From a virus, in IMG/VR virus record IMGVR_UViG_3300008459_000447, positions 1 to 22,450 of that record: a stretch of 22,450 bases of DNA; one strand, given 5' to 3'. A program made the position numbers and the translations under genes. Below the pieces are notes generated by a model. The model was not told the DNA's origin. It ran no database searches and worked only from the letters and a program-made list of their open reading frames with translations. Positions 12,735-20,300 of this stretch are shown here, piece by piece. How positions within the stretch are numbered: the stretch's first letter is position 1; the number at the start of each line of letters is the position of its first letter.

Positions 12735-13685
12735 ATGGCACAAATTCAAAAAGGCGATACATTTACAGACGGAGAACTTGTTACAGCGGCTCGGCTTAAT
12801 GCGTTGCTGGATTCCGCTGTCCTTAACACTAACGCTATTACTGACCAAGCGTTGATTACTACTGGTAGCACTTCTGATATGCTATTGGTGTATCAAACAT
12901 CAACATCTACTCTTAAAAAGATTGCATTTGATGATTTGATTGGTATCAGTACTGGTGGCGGTTTGGGAGTTCTTACAGCAACTCAAATCTTTGGAAATAC
13001 TGGACTTAGTATTATTGGAAATACATCCGTAACTATTAGTTCTGTTTCTGGAAATACCGAAGTAGGAAGTTCAAGTGGCACATCTGGTGACACAAATATT
13101 TACTCATACAACGATGTGAATGTAACTTGTTCTACTGGTGAAATTAACATCACAGGAGACACTACTATTACTGGTGACCTTACAATAGTCGGAAGCAACA
13201 ACATTATGCCAATTGGTGCTGTGATGTTGATGGCTATGGCTTCAGTTCCTTCTGGATGGGCTAAGTGCAATGGTGCGGCTGTTTCAAGAACATCTGGAAC
13301 ATATTCTGCTTTATTTGCGGTTATTGGAACTACTTATGGTGCTGGCGATGGTGTAAACACATTTAACCTTCCAGACCTTCGTGGTGAGTTTGTACGAGGC
13401 TGGGATGACGGAAGAGGCGTTGATACAGGAAGAGCAATTGGTTCAACGCAACAACAGCAACTTGAGAAACACAAACACATTTCATCAAACAACGATTGCA
13501 ACACTTACTCTACAATCAATGGGATTGGTACTGGCTCATATAATGTGTGGTGCGATACAGGTGGTACTGTTACGGATTCAAACGCATCACTTACTGGAGA
13601 TGGTAGCCATACTGAGCAAACCGCAAAACTTGGTACAGAAACACGCCCTCGAAATGTGGCTATGCAATACTGCATTAAATTGTAA
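12735..13685 (+). CDS. Tail fibre/collar-domain protein
   Basis: This predicts 316 residues from ATG 12735; the upstream in-frame ATG at 12687 lies within the nozzle gene. The N-terminus has the FTDGELVTAARLNALLDSA pattern used to attach fibres to phage virions. The middle (about 90-155) is a Gly/Ser/Thr/Asn repetitive beta stretch (GNTGLSIIGNTSVTISS). From residue 158 comes a phage tail collar domain: PIGAVMLMAMASVPSGWAKC, NGAAVSRTSGTYSALFAVIG, and FNLPDLRGEFVRGWD, with the typical fibre end RPRNVAMQYCIKL. Collar domains mediate trimerisation and host attachment. It probably recognises the host surface. Codons are AT-leaning, consistent with a fast-exchanged gene. Confidence 0.88.
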   Translation: MAQIQKGDTFTDGELVTAARLNALLDSAVLNTNAITDQALITTGSTSDMLLVYQTSTSTLKKIAFDDLIGISTGGGLGVLTATQIFGNTGLSIIGNTSVTISSVSGNTEVGSSSGTSGDTNIYSYNDVNVTCSTGEINITGDTTITGDLTIVGSNNIMPIGAVMLMAMASVPSGWAKCNGAAVSRTSGTYSALFAVIGTTYGAGDGVNTFNLPDLRGEFVRGWDDGRGVDTGRAIGSTQQQQLEKHKHISSNNDCNTYSTINGIGTGSYNVWCDTGGTVTDSNASLTGDGSHTEQTAKLGTETRPRNVAMQYCIKL

Positions 13686-14110
13686 TGGATTTTTCAGAAG
13701 AAATAACCTTTATCACGACTAACAAGAATATTGGTCGCAGGGATTATTTTGACTGGAAAACAGAAAGCCTTCCCCTTTATCTTAAGTGGTCGCTTACATT
13801 TGACTATCTATTTAAGGTAATTGAAGATAATAAAATAACAGGCATTGGTGTTGCATATCCTATTCAAAGAGATTGCAAGTGCATGGAAGACCTATATATG
13901 TTTGGAAATATCGTCAAGAAAGAGGACGAATCAAACAAATCACTTTTCATACTTGAATGGCTTGCTGTCACCCCAAACGCCAGACGAGAACTAGTAACCA
14001 AGTTCAAGCAAAGATATCCAAACTGGGAAAATCAAAAGAAGTTTGGAATACAATTTGATAAAATGAAGTTGCTATCAAATAGATACATAAACCTTTTAAA
14101 CAATATATAA
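13685..14110 (+). CDS. Protein in the T7 gene 13 position, weakly GNAT-like
   Basis: This predicts 141 residues, starting with a one-base overlap on the fibre stop. It contains a strand pattern LFKVIEDNKITGIGVAYPIQ, then SLFILEWLAVTPNARREL and a C-terminal MKLLSNRYINLLN helix. The alternation of helices and strands is reminiscent of GNAT acyltransferase-like folds, which are also suggested for T7 gp13, and the gene lies just before the ejection-protein series as gene 13 does. No clear acetyl-CoA loop (R/Q-x-x-G-x-G/A) is seen. So a virion-assembly role is an inference; enzymatic activity is not supported. Confidence 0.55.
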   Translation: MDFSEEITFITTNKNIGRRDYFDWKTESLPLYLKWSLTFDYLFKVIEDNKITGIGVAYPIQRDCKCMEDLYMFGNIVKKEDESNKSLFILEWLAVTPNARRELVTKFKQRYPNWENQKKFGIQFDKMKLLSNRYINLLNNI

Positions 14111-14112
14111 CA

Positions 14113-15048
14113 ATGGCAAAAGTAGACGCACCTAACGAAAGAAGATACTTAAATGAAATGCAATCAGCCCTTGAGGGTCAGATGGGTATTCAAGGACAAC
14201 TTCTTAGTGCCGAGAAACAATACACCCCCGAATGGCAAGCAATTCAAAAGCAAGCCCTTATGGGAGGAATGGGTAATCTTGCAAGCATTTATGGTCAAAC
14301 CAATGAGCAATCAATGGCATTGCAACAACAGAACTTGCAAGGTCAAGGTGCGTTGTATGGTCAAGTCGGTAATTTTGCAAGAAACGCATACAACAATACG
14401 CTAGACCCTACTACGGCTGGGCTATATAGCACTATGGCTTCGCAAGCGGCTAGTGGCTTGGCTGATGGTCGAAACCTGTCTGAACAGGAAACTCGTATGG
14501 CTCAAGGCAACGCTAGGGCGGCTATGGCGGCTAGGGGTATGCAGTTCGGCAATCAAGCAATTGCGGCTGAAGTTCTTAATTCATACAATCTCTCTAATCA
14601 GCGTGAAGATAGAGCAAGACAATATGCTGGTAGCGTTTATGGAATTGGGCAACAAAACGCTCAACAGGCTATGCAGATGTATGGTCAACCTCTTATGACT
14701 CAAATGAATCAATTCTCTACACCTACATTGCTTGGACAATCTCAACAATTGTATGGTGGTCTTGGTGCTAAATTATTCCAACCAGAGTCTGAATATAATG
14801 CTTCACTTATCTCAGCAAATCAGCAGAATCAAATGCAAGCAGAGATGGCTAATGCTCAAGCACAGGCTGGAATGATTTCTGCTGGCATTGGTGCTATTGG
14901 AATGATGGGAGGAGGGCTTCTTGGAAACGCTGGATTGTTTGGAGGGGCTGGTGCTGGGGCTGGTTCTGGTGGGCTTACGGCAGTTGCAAATCAAAAAGCC
15001 CAATATGGAGGTCTTGGTCAATATGGTAAATCTGCATACAAAAAATAA
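14113..15048 (+). CDS. Internal ejection protein, Gln/Met/Ala-rich (T7 gp14-like position)
   Basis: This predicts 311 residues, very rich in Gln, Met, Ala, Gly and Asn, largely helical, without Cys. A Gly-zipper hydrophobic segment close to the C-terminus (GMISAGIGAIGMMGGGLLG, then GLFGGAGAGAGSGG) could insert into a membrane, followed by a basic tail GKSAYKK. This design matches internal virion proteins that leave the head before the DNA and make the outer-membrane channel in T7 (gp14) and P22. Its place directly before two larger ejection proteins supports this. Start ATG 14113; the leader TATATAACA has no Shine-Dalgarno. Sequence identity to a named family cannot be claimed by eye. Confidence 0.75.
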   Translation: MAKVDAPNERRYLNEMQSALEGQMGIQGQLLSAEKQYTPEWQAIQKQALMGGMGNLASIYGQTNEQSMALQQQNLQGQGALYGQVGNFARNAYNNTLDPTTAGLYSTMASQAASGLADGRNLSEQETRMAQGNARAAMAARGMQFGNQAIAAEVLNSYNLSNQREDRARQYAGSVYGIGQQNAQQAMQMYGQPLMTQMNQFSTPTLLGQSQQLYGGLGAKLFQPESEYNASLISANQQNQMQAEMANAQAQAGMISAGIGAIGMMGGGLLGNAGLFGGAGAGAGSGGLTAVANQKAQYGGLGQYGKSAYKK

Positions 15049-15055
15049 ATAATTT

Positions 15056-17320
15056 ATGGCAATGTTTCAACAATACCAGAATGGGGTAACTCCTGTGACT
15101 GGAATGGCAGAGGCTGGTGCAAACATCGGAAAGATGTATATGCAGGGTATTGGACAAATGGGAGAAAGCCTTGCAAAAGGAATACAGGCTTACAACGAAA
15201 ACTCTGCCAAGTCAGAGATGGCTAATGTCAAGATTCAGTCCCTAAGCCAAGACATAACAAATAAAATTGCAATGTACAGCCAAGACCCAGAGATTGCCCA
15301 ATCTGGGATTCTCCAAGGTTTGATGCAGAAGGGTCAGATGCTTACGGAAGCCCCATCAAAGGGTCTCTCACAGCGTCTTGCTATCGCCCACGATGCCGAG
15401 ACATCTCTGGCTGGCTTTGGTCAGCAACTTCAAGAATGGTCGTTCCTGCGTGGTAGAGCCATCGAGCGTGGCATCCAAGAAGGTCTCAATAGGTTCAAAG
15501 AAACCAAGTCTATCACAAGCCCTGTGTTCTACGATGGTAGCGACCCATTGCTTGCCGTTGACCCTAATCAGAACATTCAACAGCAGAAGGACAGAGTCCT
15601 CAAGAGATTCAGAGACATCAAGGTGGCTAACCCTGCTATTGAAGGTACTGAAGAGCAGTTCTGGGCTAACTGGATTAGCAATGCTGAACAGAGATTTGCC
15701 AAGGGAGTTGATGGTGTTGCTCCGACTGTTTCTTCTGCCCAACTTGAGGCTCTACAGGCTGAACGCAATATCTTGAAGTCGCAGGAAGATGTTAATAAAC
15801 TTGATGCTGGTGCTGTCGGTGGTCTTATAATGAACAAGGACGGACTCTACGAGGAGCAAGCAAATGTCTCAGTTCCTGTAAAGGATTATGAGGCTACAAT
15901 GAAGTCTGCCGAGCAAATGGTAACGGAAAATACAGAAGAAGGAATGAAGAATCTGTTTGGTTTTGATAAGGATATGTTAAAGCCAGATGAAGCGTTGACT
16001 GGCATAGCAAATAAGGCAAAAGATGAAATAAAGGCATTAAGAGAAAAAGAAGCAAGTTTATTGACAGCCATTGAACAAGAAAAGAAAAATTCTTACTTTG
16101 GAAAGAAATCATCAGCAGAAAATACATTTAAAAACGCAATCCGCAGTTTCAATGACCTTGCAATTGAACAAGGTTCTCAGTTTGTTAAGATTGACCCTAA
16201 AACTGGAAAGCCTTCAATAGATATTGGAGTTACTGCAAGAAAGTTCCTTGGTGCTGGGTGGCCTGGTGGTATTGTTGCAGAACAAACTGGTATATTTGAC
16301 GATAGGTCTCAATACCAAAAAGACCTTGTTTCTTCTTTTGCTGAAAAACAAAAGACTAAAGAATTGCTTTCAATTGATGACAAGAAAGGTGCAGTTGAAA
16401 CAATAAGAAAAGACATCAAAACTCAACAGTCTATTATTGAAGGAGTCTCCAAGGCTTCTGAAATGCCTGTTAGAACTCCTTCGCCAAAAGTTGCCCTTAG
16501 AGGAGATGTTGTGGTTGGCTCTACGACTTATGAAAGACCTGTTTCAGTTAGCGAGCGTAAATCTCAAGTTCAAGACTTCTTGACGGAACGATTTGGTGCT
16601 ATTGACCCTACCGACCCTACAGGCAAGCGTAGAATTCCAGTTCAAGGTTTTGAGTCATTCTTTGCCAAGGCTGTCCCAGAGTCTGAGATAAAGGAGTTTA
16701 CCACAGAGAGTGGGCAAAAACTTATACATCTTAACGGCAAGTGGGAAATGGTTAAGTCTGCTGAACCTAGGTCTCTTGCAGACATTCGCAAAGATATGGT
16801 TGGCGTTTATGGCAAGCAAACTGCTGATGGTAGACTTGTTCCTACTGAATTTATTCCGAACTCTGGTATTGAAATTGGTGGTCTTTATAGGGGTACAGAT
16901 GCCTCAGAAGCCCAGTTTAACGATGAAATGACCCAACTGTCTGATGCTAGACGCTCAATCAGAAAACTCCAAGAAATCAACGATAGCGTTGGTGAGTTCG
17001 CTGACTTGACCAAGGCTGGTATCGCAGAAGTCGAGGTTATGAACCTTAAATCTGCTTTGCGTAAGGACATCATTGGTGTCGGAACAGTCTCTAACTTTGA
17101 ACAAAGCCTTATTGATAAGGTCATCAGAAACCCCACGGACTTCTTCTCTATGGAATCCAAGGATAGGGCTATTCTCTTGGCACTTGCACAAAGAATTGAT
17201 AGAAGAATTCAGAATATTGGTGCGGCAAAAGGCTTGACAGTTCGTATTAGAGATGTTGATTCTGGCAATAGGTATGAAGCCCTTCGGCAACAATACCTTA
17301 AAGCAAAAGGACTACTCTAA
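15056..17320 (+). CDS. Large internal ejection protein (T7 gp15-like position)
   Basis: This predicts 754 residues, close to T7 gp15 (747). It is almost all helical with Gln/Lys/Glu-rich coiled-coil stretches (EIKALREKEASLLTAIEQE, about 325-343). The N-terminal region carries GVTPVTG at residues 10-16, a motif shared with the giant protein next door and with the portal C-terminus. The central part (about 280-495, nucleotides 15890-16540) is more AT-rich with A-ending codons than both flanks, suggesting a swapped segment. No lysozyme or transglycosylase motif is seen. The role, forming part of the periplasmic ejection tube, is inferred from order and length. Its stop overlaps the next ATG by one base, after a weak AAGG. 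Confidence 0.75.
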   Translation: MAMFQQYQNGVTPVTGMAEAGANIGKMYMQGIGQMGESLAKGIQAYNENSAKSEMANVKIQSLSQDITNKIAMYSQDPEIAQSGILQGLMQKGQMLTEAPSKGLSQRLAIAHDAETSLAGFGQQLQEWSFLRGRAIERGIQEGLNRFKETKSITSPVFYDGSDPLLAVDPNQNIQQQKDRVLKRFRDIKVANPAIEGTEEQFWANWISNAEQRFAKGVDGVAPTVSSAQLEALQAERNILKSQEDVNKLDAGAVGGLIMNKDGLYEEQANVSVPVKDYEATMKSAEQMVTENTEEGMKNLFGFDKDMLKPDEALTGIANKAKDEIKALREKEASLLTAIEQEKKNSYFGKKSSAENTFKNAIRSFNDLAIEQGSQFVKIDPKTGKPSIDIGVTARKFLGAGWPGGIVAEQTGIFDDRSQYQKDLVSSFAEKQKTKELLSIDDKKGAVETIRKDIKTQQSIIEGVSKASEMPVRTPSPKVALRGDVVVGSTTYERPVSVSERKSQVQDFLTERFGAIDPTDPTGKRRIPVQGFESFFAKAVPESEIKEFTTESGQKLIHLNGKWEMVKSAEPRSLADIRKDMVGVYGKQTADGRLVPTEFIPNSGIEIGGLYRGTDASEAQFNDEMTQLSDARRSIRKLQEINDSVGEFADLTKAGIAEVEVMNLKSALRKDIIGVGTVSNFEQSLIDKVIRNPTDFFSMESKDRAILLALAQRIDRRIQNIGAAKGLTVRIRDVDSGNRYEALRQQYLKAKGLL

Positions 17321-20300
17321 TGGCTGAACTCTACGAGCAACCTAAACTGTATGCTAACCGCCCCGCTGGGGTAACTCCTATATCTGGTGACCCAGATTTG
17401 GATAAGGTGTTGGCAGAACTCCCGCCAGAAGAGCGTGAGATGGCTATGCAGAAGATTACTGCCCCGCCAACTGGAGAGGAAATAGCACAGGCGATGCAGG
17501 AAAGGAACGCCAATGGTGAGTTGTTCAATATGACGCTCGACCAGTACAGGCTGTATAAGGCTCACCAGAAGAACAAGGAGGTAGATATTATCTCAACTTT
17601 TGGACAGGCGGCTAGTGGCATCTATGACGAGATAACCAAGGCTGGTGAATCTATCGTCAATGACCCTGCCAATGCTATTGGAAAACTTACGCCATCCTTG
17701 ATTGAGGCGTTTGCACAGGGAACAAGAAGTTTGTATGGAATGGCGGCTCAGTCGGTTGACCCTTCCAGCGTGATGTTCCGCATGAAGAACGCTTTGTCCG
17801 CTAATGGTAGCGATGAGGAAGCAGAGTACAGGCAGTTTATGGAAGCCCAGCAGTTCAATGTTCACTCGATGAACTTGATGTCTGGCAAGGAAACCTTGAT
17901 TATGGACAAGGATGTCATTAACCCAGAGATGACACAGGTGATGTCTTATGTGGCTGACCCTACCCTATTCATTCCGTTTGGTGGCATAGCCATGAAGGGG
18001 GCTAGATTGGTCGGTATGGGCGAAGGTCTTGCCAAGGCTTCAGCCAGAGCCTCAATGATTAGAAACAAGGTTCTTGGTGGTACTCTTAAGTGGGGCGTAG
18101 GTGCTCCTATTGAGTTCATGGGTTCTGCCGTCAGAAATACCATTGACTACGGACTTGAGCGAGGCTCACAGGCGTTTGAATTCGCCACAGGTATGCCAGC
18201 CGCAGAAGCCAGAGCAACGGCTCAGATGTACGGACTTCAATCTACATCAGCCGCCCTTTCTGGGCAGAATATCCCCCTTCCTATGGTCGGGAATGTCGCT
18301 GGTGCTATGGTTGGCTCTACAACAGCCAGAGGCGTAGGCGAGGCTCTCGTTACCCTTGGAGACCAAATTTATAAGCAATCTAAGCATGGTCGTGGCGTTC
18401 TTTCATACGCTGGACAGGCTCTTCGTGACACAGAGAAGTCTGGTGTCGTTCTTTCTAATCACGCCAAGGGACTCCTAAAGGTCATTGATATGGCTGACCC
18501 ATTGTTCGTGTACTCGGCTGATATTGCTGAAGGTGCTGGAACAGGTATGGTTATCGGTGGTGGTCTTGGATACCTCGCTGGCGGTGAGGAAGGTATGGCA
18601 AGCGGTGCTGGTGCTGGCTTTGCCCTTGGTACTGTCGGTGCTGGTCTCGGTAGCGTAACCGCTGATGTGACCAACAACAGACTCTACGACAGAATCGCTA
18701 TTCAGCGTAAGATGGTCATTGAAGGTCTTAGGGGTACGGATGATGTCAAGGCAACGGCTCTTGAAGGTCTTGCAATGGTTGGCGAGATGAACGCTGAAAG
18801 AACAGGAAACAGGAGACTGCAAGCGGAAATCGATGGAATGATTGCTGGCATCGACATAATGACTCCTAACTCCAAGTTCAATATCAGAACTGAAGCGGAG
18901 CATACGGCTTGGCTGGAAAGCCTTAAGATTGACCCAAAGACTGGACGACTTAAGGAGACTAGTGCCATCCTTCCTCAGTTCGGTTCAGACAGAAAACAGA
19001 GAGCGACAGCGTTGTCGTTCCTGTCTATGGTCAGCGATAACTTCTCTGGACTCCCAGAAAACCTCAAACAACACATTGACGCTCTTCCTGCCGACCATGC
19101 AATGAAGAAGCATTGGGCTAGACTGCCAGATGCCGTAAAGAAGGTCGTGATGGATGAGGTCAAGCAGAACGCCAACATCGAGTACAGAAAGCAATTTGGC
19201 GGTAAGAAGGCTAACGAGTTCTACGGAGACATCAACTACGCAGAGGCTCACACGGCTAGAATCAATTCATTGTTCGACTCTGGTAATCCTACCCAAGCCA
19301 AGGAGCGTATCAATATGCTTCTCAAGGAGGAGACCAAGGGTGGCAAGTTGACCAAGCGTGGCGAGTTGCTTAAGGAGAAGTTGGCTACCGAAGGTTACTT
19401 TGACAAGGATGGAGCAATGCGTCCGTCCAGACTCAAGGATGTCGAGATGACGGAAGATGTGTACAAGAATGTCGCTGGATTCGTCATCAGAAGAGACAGT
19501 ACTGGACAGGTTGAAATCAATCTGAATCTTGACCAGATGGGCAGAGATACCGCTGTCCACGAACTGTTCCACGCCATCATGCTGGAGTCCCCAATGAAGG
19601 ACGAGTTCATCGACAGACTGTCAACCAAGTTGCTCGGCAAGTTCGATGCCAACGGCAAGAGACTTGAAGGTGCATCAGTTGACACGAACCAAGTCAAGAA
19701 GTTCTTCCAGCGTTACATCGACTCTCTGCATAGAAACAACCCAACAGAGCGAGCCAACGAGACTACACGGCTTCAGCGAGCCATCGAGGAATACGAGCAG
19801 AGAGGTGACCAGAACAAGGTCAACAGAACCACATCTACGACTCTTGAAGACCTAGTCGAAGAGTTCGGTGCGTTCTACTTCCCTAAGTTCATCCAAGACA
19901 AGCCTGTGGATTACCTGTTCAGAGGCGGTGAACTCGGTGCTATGCGTGAGATGTTCCAGTCAGTCAAGTTCGGCTGGCTTGACTTCTGGCGTGAAAAGAT
20001 TGGTACACGCAACCCAGAACTCAACTTCGATGCCGTTCAAGGCTATGCGATTTCAAAGGCTTTTGGCAAGGACGGACAGCCTAGATACAAGAACAAGGCT
20101 CTTGACCTCTTCATGCAGGACTTCGTTAGGGCTACGGCTATGGCGAACCGCAATGGTCAGTTCGACCTCTCACGGCTCTCTAACGATGCCCAAAAGACAT
20201 TCGTAAAGAACAACGGCATCAGAGGCTACGGAACAATCGACAAGGACGGCAAGGTTGTCCGTCTTAACAGACGCACAGCGGTCAAGGAAGAGATGCGTGT

